From assembly GCF_000321225.1 (NCBI RefSeq), contig NW_004450944.1, forward strand, positions 1,253,299 through 1,317,298: 64,000 nt of DNA. Direction: 5' to 3'. Positions 34,584 to 45,289 of the stretch are shown here, in pieces. Position 1 is the stretch's first letter, and the number at the start of each line of letters is the position of its first letter. The notes under the pieces were generated by a model. That model searched no databases and was not told the DNA's origin. It saw only the letters and a program-made list of their open reading frames with translations. Origin of the DNA: Odobenus rosmarus divergens. Its lineage: Eukaryota > Chordata > Mammalia > Carnivora > Odobenidae. The translations under genes were made by a program, and so were the position numbers.

Positions 34584-35640
34584 GCCATTCATCTGTTCAT
34601 CTTTAGAAGGGCACTTGGGTTGCTTCCATATCTTGGCTAGTGTAAATACTACAGCAGTAAACATAAGGGTACATGTATCTTTCTGAATCAGTGCTTTCAT
34701 TTTCTTCAGGTAAATACCCAGGAGTACTGGATCACAGTGTAGTTCTACTTTCAATTTTTTGAGGAAACTCCATAGTGTTTTCCGCAGGGGCTGCAAGAGT
34801 CTGCATCCCCACCAACATTGTATGAGGGCTCCCCTTTCTCCACATCCTCACCAACACTTATTGCTTGTGGTTTTCCAGTCTTATTTCCAGTCCACTGAGC
34901 ATTTTTACAATCATTACTTTAAATTCTTTATTGGGCATATTGTTTATGTCCATTTTATTTAGTTCTTTTTCTGAGTGTTCTTCTTGTTCTTTCTCTTGGA
35001 GCATACTCCTCTGTCTCCCATTTTGCTTGACTTTCTGTGTCTGTTTCTATGGTTTAGGTGGACCAGCTACTTCTAAACTTAAAGGAATGGTCTTGTGTAT
35101 GGTCAAAAGCTATGCACACAGTGTGTACCTGCTGACTTCTGCTGGCTGGCTAGCGCTGTAAGCTGGCGTGGGCTGGGGGTCCTGGAGCTTTCCATGTAAC
35201 AGGCATCCAGGTCTGCTGTCTCTCTTGCTCTTCTCTTTTGCTGTTCTCTGTCATTTGTTGTGCAGACGCTGTTGATTCTGCCCTCAGTTCTACTTTAGAA
35301 GGAACTGTTCTACAGCTAGGCTTAATTTGGTGTGTTTCATGGAGGCAGTGAGTTCAGGGTCCTCCCACGTCACCAATTTGGACCAGAACCTATTTGTTGT
35401 GTGTTTGATTTTAACCATTCTGACAGGTGTGAAGTGATACTCATTGTGGTTTTGATTTGCATTTCCCTGACGATTAATGATGTTAAGCATCTTTCCATGT
35501 GTCTGTTGGCCATCTGTATGTGTTCTTTAGAAAAATGTCTATTGAGGTCCTCTGCTCGTTTTTAATTAGATTATCTGTGGGTTTTGTTTTTTGGTGCTGA
35601 GTTCTTTATATATTTTGGATATTAATCACTTATGTTATAA
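34584..35640 (-). mobile_element. Older L1, antisense, ORF2 part (right of the nested L1)
   Basis: Continues the element of 32343-32842. Minus-strand residues CTLMFTAVVFTLAKIWKQPK (34581-34796 frame) and [15 protein letters not shown] (35290-35490 frame) are typical L1 ORF2 C-terminal and pre-C-terminal sequence. A foreign piece at 34870-35389 splits the ORF2 remnant. Plus-strand phrases AACCATTCTGACAGGTGTGA and TTTGATTTGCATTTCCCTGA mark the right part. Confidence 0.85.
34870..35389. mobile_element. Unclassified 0.5-kb insert in older L1
   Basis: L1 ORF2 sequence stops at CTTATTGCTTGTG (34869) and resumes at CTATTTGTTGTGTG (35390). The edges 34858-34869 and 35390-35401 are similar (TTATTGCTTGTG / CTATTTGTTGTG), as expected for an old target-site duplication. 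The insert contains TTTAAATTCTTTATTGGGCA, TTTCTCTTGGAGCATACTCC and GCTTGACTTTCTGTGTCTG. I could not assign it. It resembles a retroelement 5' region rather than an A-tailed SINE. Confidence 0.55.
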
Positions 35641-36650
35641 CAATCTATATGTGCACACTTGTGAGTGAATAAACGGAGGTCATGAGGAATCCTGCCCTCC
35701 CAACCACACAGTTTGCAATGGCTGTCTTTCCAGAACACAGATTTGGGAGAGGCAAGGTGTGGGTAAAGAAGGATTTTAACTTTTTCTCTATATAGTTCAG
35801 TATACACGATTTGGATTATCTAAGCTAAGTATGTATTCTTAAATGACTTGTAATTTTAAAAAGTCAAAGACATCAATATAAAAGCTATATACACTTTAGC
35901 TGTCCTAAGCTTCTATATTACTGGAGCTTTGGGTAGATTCACAGAATGTCTTCCCCTATTCCTGTCTACACGTTGGGCAGCCTGCTGACATTACAGACAC
36001 ATTTCTTAGAAGCAAGAAGGAAGCCCTTCACTGAGGGGAAAACAGAGCCCCATGTCTTCCACTCCTAAAGAACTCTTCCAATACTCTGACCTGAGGGACA
36101 TCCACTGACACTTGAAAATAAACTCATCACCTTCATAAATTAATCAAATGCCATTTTGGTTCACATGGCAATTTTCACATCCAATTTTCCTTCCAGCTAC
36201 CCCTGACTTTATTGTTCTTATATTATAGGCTCCCTTCCATTTGCTATTCTAGTGTTTGGAACATGAATTAGCATGAGCGCAGGAAATGGGTGCAAAATTA
36301 CTCATTGCTCAGAGCAGATGAAAGGGAGAGAATTCATAGGAAAAAGTCCCCATGTAACAAACAGAGCACAGGCGGTGATGTTCTCAGATGGGCCAAGGAT
36401 TATATCAGGCAACTGCAGCCGTATTTCTTTTGTGCAATCCTTTCGAGAGATGTATTCTAATGAGCGTGGGAAGTGAGTGCTGCAAAATGAATTCTGTGCT
36501 GACCACAGTGGAAAGAAAGGCGTTGTGCGTTGCTGCTAATGTACAATAGGCTGTCCTGGTCTCGTCAGCCCCCCTTCCCAAACGAATACCATCATCCTCC
36601 TGGGGGCAGGGTGGGGGGCACAACCCAATCATTTTCCTTTGGAGGTACTT
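35641..36650. other. Unique non-coding stretch
   Basis: No gene or repeat recognised. An AT-rich segment near 35820-35930 and a G-rich run GGGGGCAGGGTGGGGGGCA at 36602-36620 are the only compositional features. Confidence 0.4.
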
Positions 36651-36654
36651 ATCA

Positions 36655-36885
36655 ACTCAAACACTGCCTCCTCTTGGAAGGCTTTCCTTACCAGCACCCT
36701 CCTATCTGTCTCATCCTCTTCTGGGCCCCCACCCAGCCCAACATGTACACCTTTAGTGGAGTGTTTATCACTCTGTATGGAAGTAGCTGGATTTCTCTCC
36801 CCCTACCTTCAGCATGGGATTCCTGAGGGCTGAAACCATGTCTTGTCTATCTCCAAGCCTCCCAGCCACCAGGGAAGTGCCTGGA
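36655..36885 (+). repeat. L2 3'-end fragment
   Basis: CTCTTGGAAGGCTTTCCTTA, CAACATGTACACCTTTAGTG, GGGCTGAAACCATGTCTTG and GGGAAGTGCCTGGACCAGCA follow the sense order of a diverged L2 3' end. Confidence 0.5.
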
Positions 36886-37133
36886 CCAGCAAGAAAACTC
36901 AGAGAGGGTGGGTCTGTCTTTGTTATCCCTTATCCTGATTTCCTGTGTGCGGCCCCAGAATGATTCATCACATGGTGACAAACTACCACTGGACCCTGCT
37001 GTCCCAAAGCTGCCCGCTGCAAGTCTGGGGTTCTCTCCCAGCCCTAGGCCCTTGAACATGGGTTTAGGTTCATGCCCACACACACGGGAGCAATGGAAAC
37101 CAAGGCTCCAATGGCCCCAAACTGTGCTTCTTC

Positions 37134-37208
37134 AGGAAGGAAGGAAAGAAGGAAGGAAAGAAGGGAGGGAGGAAGGGAGAGAGGAAGGGAGGGAGGAAGA
37201 AAGGAAGA
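37134..37208. repeat. GGAA-type polypurine microsatellite
   Basis: A pure purine run of GGAA/GAAA/GGGA units (GAAGGAAGGAAAGAAGGAAG) of about 75 bp. GGAA tracts can bind ETS-family factors, but nothing here shows use. Confidence 0.95.
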
Positions 37209-37769
37209 TTACAGAGAGAGAAAAAAAAATTTTTTTCAGAGAGACTCCAGGAAAGCAAATAAACACAACCTAGAATGAGCTCAAAAAATGCATTTTCCCA
37301 GGAGATTTAAAGCACTGGGCTGTCCTAGGAGCTTATCTCTGACCTTTCCCCAGAAAAGCTGAACATGGCTAAAGAGACAGGTAGTGCAAGAAGCGGGGAG
37401 CATGTCGATACACAACATCTGGAAAATATGACTCCCAAGCAAAGTTACGTAACAAAGCTGAATGCAGCATCGCCCTCTGTTTATACTCTTGCCGCCCGAA
37501 TGATTGCAACACAGAGCATGGCTGTCTCCCGCCCAGGCTGCAGACACCCACAAGGAAGAACAGTGCCGGGAGCAGTAAGGTTCCTCCCCAGGTAGCCACA
37601 AGGCAGCCGTGGAGCGGCCCCAGCTTTCCAGAGAACTGGCCTGCACTGGAGAGGGAAGAGACAGTTTTCATAAAATTTCTGCTCTGACATCTTGCTCCTC
37701 GTTTCTCAAGCTCTCATGGGGAGACTTATTGATTTTTATTTTATACACAATGTTTAACAAAGGAAGAGA
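37209..37769. other. Unique non-coding stretch
   Basis: Three overlapping minus-strand frames and one plus-strand frame in 37281-37690 exclude each other and show no domain. No repeat recognised. Confidence 0.4.
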
Positions 37770-37968
37770 GAATTAATATTTACTGAGCATACACTAGCCT
37801 GGCACTTGTCAAACTCTACTATGCACATGAATCCTCTGGGAATGTTTGAAATTCGCATTCAGATTCAGTGGGTCTAGCTGGACCTGAGCTTCTGGGTGGC
37901 CAACAAGCTCCCAGGCACGCCGATGCCTCTCTACTGTTGGACCACATGCTGAGAAGCAAGAGTTTAGA
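37770..37968 (+). repeat. MER5A-like element with a MIR trace at left
   Basis: AATATTTACTGAGCATACAC at left looks like a MIR/L2 edge. From 37805 the MER5A order is clear: GTCAAACTCTACTATGCAC, GATTCAGTGGGTCTAGCTGG, CCAACAAGCTCCCAGGCACG and GATGCCTCTC, ending with TGCTGAGAAGCAAG. Confidence 0.75.
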
Positions 37969-38572
37969 ATACAGTGAAAGACGTTAGAAGGGGCAATATG
38001 AAAACAAGGGTCCATCCGTTCAATAAACTGCATAATCAGTGGCTGGCTGTCCAGGTAAAGTCCAGCTCCATCAGGAACCAGCAAGGTCAGGCCCATCTCC
38101 AGGGGCTACCTCTGACATTGAACCCGGCTCTGCTTCAGGCCCTCAGGACCTGCTGGACTCCCTGTTGTGCAGGGTCAGGACTCGAATAGGCTGGATATTG
38201 TAGCCCAGACAGTGGTGCCCTACTGCCCCATCATAGCCGGATGACCCGGAATCATTCCCAGGAGCACGCGGTGCATGGGGCACAGGTGGGAGTCCAGCTC
38301 TCCTGGGGGAAGGGGATACCCCTTGTCTGTACATCCCTCAAAAGATGATTGTACATCTGCTTGTGTACGGCTGAAAAATGAACAGTACATGGCTATCTCA
38401 CATTAACCCACCTCTGTGGAGAAGAATCAGAAAGAAGTTTCCATGTTCCTTCCTTAGGTTACTCTCATGATGCTTAGGACCCAGCACTCTTCCAGAAAGC
38501 CAAAGGCCTTGACTACCTAAAGCTGGTTCATTGCTTTTTCTCCCAAACAGGAGAGAAAAGGGGAGCTCTTGG
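37969..38572. other. Unique non-coding stretch
   Basis: No gene, RNA or repeat family recognised. Confidence 0.4.
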
Positions 38573-38735
38573 CCAGTATTTCTCAAACTTCAGTGTGCTG
38601 GGGAATCACCTGGGGAGCCTGTTAGCAGGCAGCAGCTGAGTCAGTGGTCTGGGTAGGATGTGATTCTGCATTCCCAGCCAGCTCCCAGGGGATGCTGAAG
38701 CTGCTGCACTGGTCCCTCGCGATAAGTACCAAAAG
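38573..38735 (+). repeat. MER5A element
   Basis: AGTATTTCTCAAACTTCAGT, GGGAATCACCTGGGGAGCCT, GTGATTCTGCATTCCCAGCC, CAGCTCCCAGGGGATGCTGA and GCTGCTGCACTGGTCC match MER5A along nearly its whole length. Confidence 0.88.
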
Positions 38736-38759
38736 CCTGGAGAATGTGCTGGCCACCTA

Positions 38760-38945
38760 GTTAGGCCCTTAACTTACATTAATTTAATGTACTAGCCATG
38801 CCATCAGCTCAGGCACTGCCCTCCACCTGACGGATGAAGAAGCCAACCATCGAGATAAGAAAATCTGATCAAGTTCTACAACTAGAAAATGGGAGCTTTT
38901 GGATTTCCAGTCTGGTCAGCCCGACACCAAAGCTCATGTTCTTTC
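38760..38945 (-). repeat. MIR SINE
   Basis: CACCTGACGGATGAAGAAGC and ACAACTAGAAAATGGGAGCT, followed by CCAGTCTGGTCAGC and CCAAAGCTCATGTTCTTTCC, give the antisense MIR order. Confidence 0.7.
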
Positions 38946-39094
38946 CTTAACAAAATGATGGCCTAAATGTATTATGATGAAGTCCAATCCACACTCAGTG
39001 CACTGTGTCCCAGAGGCAAGAATGTATAGAATTTACTTGAGGAAGACATCAATCAAATGCTACTACTTCTTTAAATGGATTGGCGTTTGAAAGG

Positions 39095-39250
39095 ATGTTT
39101 CATTTAGTTCATTCAACCATATTCAACAAACATTTGTTGAGTTCCTTGACATGCAACACTGTGCTATCATCAGCAGCCACTACAGTGGAAAGATTTCTCA
39201 ATGATACAGATAAATGAGGTGCTGAGGTCATAACATGGGCTCCTTAACAA
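39095..39250 (-). repeat. L2 3'-end fragment, antisense
   Basis: TCATTCAACCATATTCAACA, AACATTTGTTGAGTTCCTTG, CATGCAACACTGTGCTATC and GATACAGATAAATGAGG follow the reversed L2 3' terminus. Confidence 0.65.
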
Positions 39251-40654
39251 TGAACAAAGCCCCCACTGCAGCCCAGTGCAAATGACACAGCTGATTTCAA
39301 ACATTTTAATTAAAAAATATTATAGCTCAATAAAGGTTCGCAGAGTGTATCATGTATCAAATCTAGCCTGATAGACCCTCAGCCAATGAGGCAAATGGCC
39401 AGGAGACTTGGTGTGATTTGGTTCTCCAACATCTGCTTGAAGATACCACAGATGTCACCTCCCACCAGCTAGTGTCTGGAGGCTGAAAATAAAAGCATCT
39501 TCAGTCTTTTACAATTTCAGAATGAAACCATTCGCCAGTCTAAGTAGGAGCTTTCTTCTTGCAAGGGCCATCTGAGCAAAATATAACAGCTGCAGACTCA
39601 AAGAAACTAAACATCAAGGGGCTAGTAACGTCAAGGTGGGCCAATACACCTTGAAAGAGACCTTCTCCTTTCAAAGCATTTCTTTATTTGCCCATTAGAA
39701 AACCTCATAGCATGGAAGTTAAATATGTTGAATATGATCCATCCTTAATGTAAACAGTGGCCAAGCTTGAAGGGAAAAAGGACTGACCTTAGCGCTCATG
39801 CACCTGCAGCCCGATCTGTTTCCCAAGGTCCCTTGTTATATTCCTGTGGGGCAGCCTCTGTGTTAGGTAGACATTAGATGAAGTGTAACGAAGAAAGATG
39901 ATGATATTTCGCGTCTTTGTTTCTTCATTAAGATCAGACACAGGAAAAATGCAAATATTCCCGCACTGTGTTCGGTTAAGTAAACCAGCATCTGCTTGGT
40001 CACCACAGATGTATGACTAGCCCAGAGGTCCCCAGGGCACTAAAGATGCACCTCTACAATTTTAATTGGTTGCCCAGCATGAGACATGTCAGAGGATCAC
40101 CACCTGGTTTTGAAAATAGTTGGAACTGTATGTCTTGAATAAAAAGCACAGTTTGCAACATAATTCACATTCACCTGCTTGGGCATTTCCCCAGGTGTTT
40201 TCTCCCCAATCCTAGATTCCTAGGAAGTTAACAAGAATTACCAGAATGGGGTTCTGTTGCCTGGTTGGTTTGGAAAACATGAGCTGAAACAAATTCAGAC
40301 AAGTTTTCCTGTAGTTCTCTACGGCTTTGATGGAAATGCGTCTGAGGTCTCTCCAAGATTATGATGCCATGTTTCCTAAACTTAGGGGATCGTGGAAGCC
40401 CCCACCTCTAGTTTTGTTTTCCCAACAAGCCAGACTTGCAAAATGGGACACATTTTCAGGATGGACCATGAAAGTGTTAATTTTTTGTTTTATTTAAGTT
40501 AAATCAGTGGGTCCTACAGCAGGAGAAGTGACAACTGAAGCCAGTTCCTCATCAATTGCCTACCCTCCACTGTCATCATTAGCTATTTCTCCTGCCAGCT
40601 CTAAGGACCACCATGATGCTGGGGTCTCATGTGCCACAAAGACAGTCATGCTGT
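39251..40654. other. Unique non-coding stretch
   Basis: No repeat family or exon-like segment recognised in 1.4 kb. Slightly AT-rich, with a TTTTAATTAAAAAATATTATA stretch at about 39303-39323. Confidence 0.4.
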
Positions 40655-40790
40655 CCATTCACTCATTCACCAAATATCTAACCAGAGCCCACGCTGTGCC
40701 AAGGACTGTTGTAGACCCCAAGGACACAGCAGAAACTGCTAGAGTAAGACCCGCCCTCAGTGGGGGGGGTTGCCCTGGGGTGAATAATCT
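40655..40790 (-). repeat. L2 3'-end fragment, antisense
   Basis: CCATTCACTCATTCACCAAA, CCCACGCTGTGCCAAGGACT and CCCCAAGGACACAGCAGAAA match the reversed L2 terminus. A GGGGGGG run lies near 40761-40768. Confidence 0.7.
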
Positions 40791-40817
40791 TATGTAAGTG
40801 CCTCACAAACAAGTCGA

Positions 40818-40824
<7 letters not shown>

Positions 40825-40849
<25 letters not shown>

Positions 40850-40850
40850 A
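40825..40850. repeat. Poly-T tract
   Basis: Runs TTTTTTCC then about 19 T. No SINE or L1 body adjoins it on either side. Confidence 0.9.
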
Positions 40851-40934
40851 CTGAGGTGTTTGCTATCTTTCCATGTCTCCAGAAGCTCTTCATTTACGTG
40901 AGGACAGGTTTTATGTCTCCTCACAATAAAATCA

Positions 40935-41165
40935 TCCCAGTTTAGCACTAGGAGGAACCTTAAAGATCACCCAGTCTATTCCATGCATCTCATAGACAGA
41001 AATGGGAGCTCAGAGGGGAGTGACCACTAACTGAGCATTGACTGTACACACAACACACCACGAATAGTAGGTGCGATCACAAATCTGATCTCATTTACTC
41101 TTCATAACAACCCAGTGATGTAATTCATATATCCATCTTGAGATGAGGGGACTCAAGTTCCCACC
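40935..41165 (-). repeat. MIR SINE with a neighbouring old LINE trace
   Basis: CTGAGCATTGACTGTACACA, CTGATCTCATTTACTCTTCA, TAACAACCCAGTGATGTAAT and CATCTTGAGATGAGGGGACT give an antisense MIR core. To its left, GGAGGAACCTTAAAGATCAC and CAGTCTATTCCATG resemble an old CR1/L3-type fragment. Confidence 0.65.
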
Positions 41166-42644
41166 TATAATTCATGGAAACATGATGACCCAAATCCAGT
41201 GTACAGAAATCCCAGCTGCTGTTTCTATACCAAATTGTCTTATAAATCCTTCCCTACATTTTAGCCCAGAACCCCCAGCCCTCCCCCAACCCCACCCAAC
41301 CAAAGTCCTCACCAGGACAGAGAACAGCCAAGAGCCTGAAGAAGGCTCAGGGGACCTCCAGTCCTTGGAAGGTCCAGATACCATCCCCCCTCCAAAAGAA
41401 AGCTCAATGAACGGTCAATAGGAAGCACCTCCATTGGCCCAAATGCCCCGCAGCCAAGAGTAGATGTACCAGGGGCAAACAGCCAAGCAGAACCGAGGAG
41501 ATGGGTCCAAGTAAGAGCAGCACTGCCATCAAGTCAGGGCTTGGCATCCACTCTCAGCATGCTGCGTCCCTTTGGACAAATCCTTACCCTCCCTGTGGTT
41601 CAGGTGCCTCAATTACAAATGACTCTGGCCAGCCAGGAATGCTAAGAAGTTCAAAGAGGTTAGAAACTGGAAGAAGATTCCATAAATGGCTTTCAGAATG
41701 ATGCCCTAAGAGCAACCATCTTTCACATTTCCTCACGAAAGAGGCAGCACTCAGAACTTCCTAAGAAAAAGGGGTGTAACGAGAAGATGGAGTAACAGAA
41801 TGCCAAGGAAACTAACCTTGGGGGAAAATACTTATCTACACACACATATATTTATATCACTCCCAAGAAAAGAAAGGTGACATCCACAAGCCACTAACCC
41901 CATGGGCCAGTGAGGCCATCCTGCCCAGGCTTCTTTCCCCAGGGATGTGACAGCCCATAGCGGACTTCATGCCCCAGGGAGAGCTGCTCTCATCCCACAT
42001 GGGTCTTCTGTGAGCAAATACTCCAAGCAGTCAAAACAGGAAGAGTTAAATTTAGAAACACAACTGTCATGTTGCATTCAAGAAGGAAAGAACAAAATAA
42101 CTCATCAGGTTGTAAAATGCAGATGGGGCTCAAATATCCTGGTCTAAGTTTTCAGACTATGAGGATTTAGAAGCCAAGGTTCTGAGAGTGTCTAGGACTA
42201 GACTTCCCTGTCCTTCACAATCCCATCCCCTCCGAAGACACGCTTCTGTTCAGTGATCAGCATTCTCTTATAAGCATTTTTTCCATGGTAAAATCTTTTG
42301 CCACTGGCTTTCAGTTGAGGGACTTTCATATTCATGGTCTTTTGAGGGAAAAAAAAAAAGCATGGGAGAAGATGAGGTCAACGTCTCGGTGTGTCTCTAC
42401 CTAGCTGACTGCTCACCTCACCATGGGATGCAGAGGTTAACCAGACCATTGAGGGGAGCCAGATGATGGAGAAGACAGGCAGAAAACTTTTAAGACCTTA
42501 AAGGGCTTTTTGTCTGTTGTATTACAGACAATCTGGGGCCACAGGCCAGCCAGGGTGGCTATCTCTGGTCCTCCTCACATTATCCTTGAAGATGAAAGAC
42601 CCTATAAAAACTGAACTGTGTGCCGAATTTGAGAAAAGAATAAC
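41166..42644. other. Unique non-coding stretch
   Basis: No repeat or gene recognised. The frame at 41143-41421 is proline-rich because of C-rich sequence and has no domain. A-run near 42349-42359. Confidence 0.4.
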
Positions 42645-42840
42645 CAACGCTGCTATTAATTGAGCCCCCACTCAGTTCCAGGCATGAGGTTACACTCAAG
42701 GCGCATGCTATTAATTATCCTAACAAAGGCTTACAATTACTGTGCCCTAAATATGCGATAAGGCATCCTTACAACCATCTTATGTTCAAGAAGGTGAATC
42801 CAGAGCACGTGGGGCTGAAGCACATGCAGTTTGGCGGACC
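42645..42840 (-). repeat. MIR SINE
   Basis: TTGAGCCCCCACTCAGTTCC, AGGCATGAGGTTACACTCAA, ATTATCCTAACAAAGGC and CAACCATCTTATGTTCAAGA are in antisense MIR order. Confidence 0.65.
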
Positions 42841-42964
42841 CTCTTCATGAAAAAGCACACCAAATTATGAATAAAAATTAGATAGAAGGTCTTGGAAGGG
42901 CTCCTGCAAGTGAAGAGCCCCAAGGCTCCCACTTCCCGGCAAATTTGTTCTGGCAATGAGGCAG

Positions 42965-43082
42965 TTATCAACATCATCTGCTCTGAAAGATGAGGAAACC
43001 GAAAAGTTACGCAAATTGCCCCAGAGGCTCTCCTCTCCACTGTGAGTCACAGAGCCAGGTGGCCTAAAGGCCATTATACCAT
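42965..43082 (-). repeat. MIR fragment
   Basis: AAAGATGAGGAAACCGAAAAG, TGAGTCACAGAGCCAGGTGG and CCTAAAGGCCATTATACCA match the distal antisense MIR. With 42645-42840 this could be one MIR split by about 120 bp. Confidence 0.65.
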
Positions 43083-43664
43083 TTCTGGAGAAGGGAAAAG
43101 AAGATCTTTATTGTCTCAGAAACTTGAACATCTTTTGCTAAATTTGTAAAATTTGATTAATGTTTTCAAAGCCCTAATTTTTAAAGAGAAACAAGGATAG
43201 AAATGATTAGTCTATTTTTATGTGAAGTGGTTTTCAGACCTGCTCTACAGTAACCCTATATTCACTTGCAATGAAAAGAAAAAAAAGGGGGGGGGATGCT
43301 AACCCCCAGGACGGAAGTGGTCCCATAGTCCAGTACCCTCTGAGCTAGGAGAAAAAGTCACCCATGCCCTCTTGCTGCTTTTGTGAATTTCGGGCCAGCT
43401 CTGAGGTGGTTGTAAGACTCATCCTGACCTGTCTGTCAAGGGGGCCACCAAGTGCCTGACAACAGACACAAAAGTCAGCACTAGGGATACCCCTCCTCTG
43501 ACACTCAGGTCTTTTCTCTTCCTTGAAACTGGTGGGGGTGACCTCCTTTTGCATCAAACGCTTATGCTGGTCTCTAAAAATGGTCATTTCCCAATCCTGG
43601 AGTTTTTAGGAGATAAAGCCCTCTCCCATTTCCTTTGACCTGTCATCTCCTTTCCCAAAGGGAG
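43083..43664. other. Unique stretch with an A/G homopolymer junction
   Basis: Contains AAAAGAAAAAAAAGGGGGG near 43275-43295 and otherwise no repeat. The 80-codon minus-strand frame at 43345-43587 has no domain I know. Confidence 0.4.
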
Positions 43665-43835
43665 ACAGCTGTGGTGCAGTGAGGAAGACCATGGCCTGAG
43701 GTCAGAAGATAGGGGACCGTCCTCTGGTTCTACTACCTGTTAAAACTGTGGCACCTTAGAGGGGTCATTTCACCGCTGGCTCTAAGTCCCTTTGCCTGAC
43801 AACTCAGGATGATGAGAATATTAACTACCCACAGC
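43665..43835 (+). repeat. MIR SINE
   Basis: Sense-strand MIR order: CTGTGGTGCAGTGAGGAAGA, GGTCAGAAGATAGGGG, TTCTACTACCTGTTAAAACT, AGGGGTCATTTCACCGCTGG and GATGATGAGAATATTAACTA. Confidence 0.75.
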
Positions 43836-43839
43836 AAAG

Positions 43840-44340
43840 AACTGAGAACGAGCCACGTATGTATTACTGGGGAACGGATAAATGCTAATAGAATCTTACA
43901 ATGGAAAAAAAAAAGACAGCAGTTAAAATGAATGGACCAGCGCATGCATACACATACATCTCAAATATACATGAGTGGGAAAAAATCACAGAATATTAAT
44001 ATAGTCAAATAACACTCATGTGCATTCGAAAGCACACCAAACAACATTATTGCTTATGCATACAAATATCTACATGAGATAGAAACACTAAACACAGGCC
44101 AACCATGCCCAAAATAAGGATGATGGCTGCTTCTGAAGGTAGAAGACCTGACAAAGCAGAAAAAAAGGATGTTAACTTGATCTGCAATGTTGTATTTCTT
44201 AGACACAGAAAAAGATCAGAAGCAAATAAAAATGTTAACACTTATTAATTCTAACAGTAAATACACTGAAGTTTGTTATATTTTCCCTTACAGTTTTCTG
44301 TATTAATCTTTTGTTGTTTCAAAAATGAAATGTTTGTGGG
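43840..44340 (+). mobile_element. L1M 3' portion, sense
   Basis: GGGGAACGGATAAATGCTAA, AGTTAAAATGAATGGACCAG, CATACACATACATCTCAAAT, GGCTGCTTCTGAAGGTAG, GCAATGTTGTATTTCTTAGA and TACAGTTTTCTGTATTAATC reproduce the 3' ORF2-to-UTR part of an old L1 in sense order. Confidence 0.7.
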
Positions 44341-44374
44341 GGGAACAACTGTCACAGAGAAGTTACAAGCAGAA

Positions 44375-44570
44375 GGATTCATTCCTTCATTCAATCATTC
44401 ATTCAACAAAGTTTCAATGTCAACAAATATGAGACACAACCACCATGTTGTAGGTTATTTTGTAGACCCTCGGGATAGAAGAGTGAGCAAAACAGCCCTG
44501 GTGCCTGCCCACACAGGGTTTAGCACCTGCAGGCAAGGACTAGTACTTGTGGAAATCATGTCTCAACTCG
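44375..44570 (-). repeat. L2 3'-end fragment, antisense
   Basis: CCTTCATTCAATCATTCATTC, ATGTTGTAGGTTATTTTGTA, ATAGAAGAGTGAGCAAAACA and CCTGGTGCCTGCCCACACAG match the reversed L2 terminus. Confidence 0.75.
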
Positions 44571-44934
44571 ACATTCATGCCTGACGTTCAGCGTGGAGGG
44601 GAATGCGGTGCTGGGAAGGGGCACCTGGGTGCGGCTGGGTTTTAACTCCAGCTCGGCAGCTGGCCCTGGGTGCTCACGGAATGCCTGACTCATGTGGTCT
44701 GTCAGAGTTAAGGAGACTTGCAGGCAGAGCACTTAGCCCAACCCTGACTCCAAGTAGACACTCGACCCTGTCTCTGGAAAGAACCTATGGGTTTAAATCC
44801 TAGCTTAGCAATTAATGGGTTTGCATCTGAACATGGGTTTGCATTAGGTGAATTCGCATCTGAAATAATTATATCTAACAGCTGAGCAGGGACTGAAACA
44901 GGTCCAGTTCTTCACGTGTTGTTCAAACACAATG
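44571..44934. other. Unique stretch with weak MIR traces
   Basis: Phrases GGTTTTAACTCCAGCTCGGC and GGGTTTAAATCCTAGCTTAG look like MIR cores but lack flanking agreement. No gene seen. Confidence 0.35.
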
Positions 44935-44953
44935 ACAGGAGACTGACTTTTTC

Positions 44954-45100
44954 TTTTTTCTGAAAGATTTTATTTATTTATTAATTTATTTGTGAGAGAA
45001 CGCGCGTACACACAAGTTGGGGGGAGGAGGGAAAGGGAGAGGGAGAAACAGACTTCCCACTGAGCAGGGAGCCCAATGCAGGGCTTGATCCTAGGACCCC
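44954..45100 (-). repeat. Can-SINE 3' half, truncated
   Basis: Reverse-complement SINEC: poly-T, GATTTTATTTATTTATTAAT, TGTGAGAGAAC, GGGAGAGGGAGAAACAGAC, CCCACTGAGCAGGGAGCCCA and CTTGATCCTAGGACCCC. It stops in the middle of the element, where an L1 3' end begins without any spacer. Confidence 0.9.
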
Positions 45101-45289
45101 AGAGAGGGAGACAAACCATGAGAGACTCTGGACTCCCGGGGAAACAAACTGAGGGTTACAGAAGGGAGGGGGGTGGGAGGGATGGAGTAACCGGGTGATG
45201 GGTTATTAAGGAGGGCACATGTGGTGATGGGCACTGGGTGATCAAAAACTAATGATGTATGATATGTGGGCTAACTGAACATAAAAAAA
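45101..45289 (+). mobile_element. Short carnivoran L1 3' UTR abutting a SINE
   Basis: ACAAACCATGAGAGACTCTG, GAAACAAACTGAGGGTTACA, GGGTGATGGGTTATTAAGG and ATCAAAAACTAATGATGTAT match the 3' UTR of the young L1 copies at 23.7 kb and 34.4 kb. It ends with a 7-A run at 45283-45289. It is only about 190 bp long and has no target-site duplication of its own. Confidence 0.9.

Noticed and set aside
37134..37208. Polypurine run as a CRISPR or regulatory array
   Set aside because: Ordinary GGAA-type microsatellite with no spacer structure. Mammalian genomes have no CRISPR.
41143..41421. Proline-rich 92-codon frame
   Set aside because: Composition reflects a local C-rich stretch, with no domain or splice sites.
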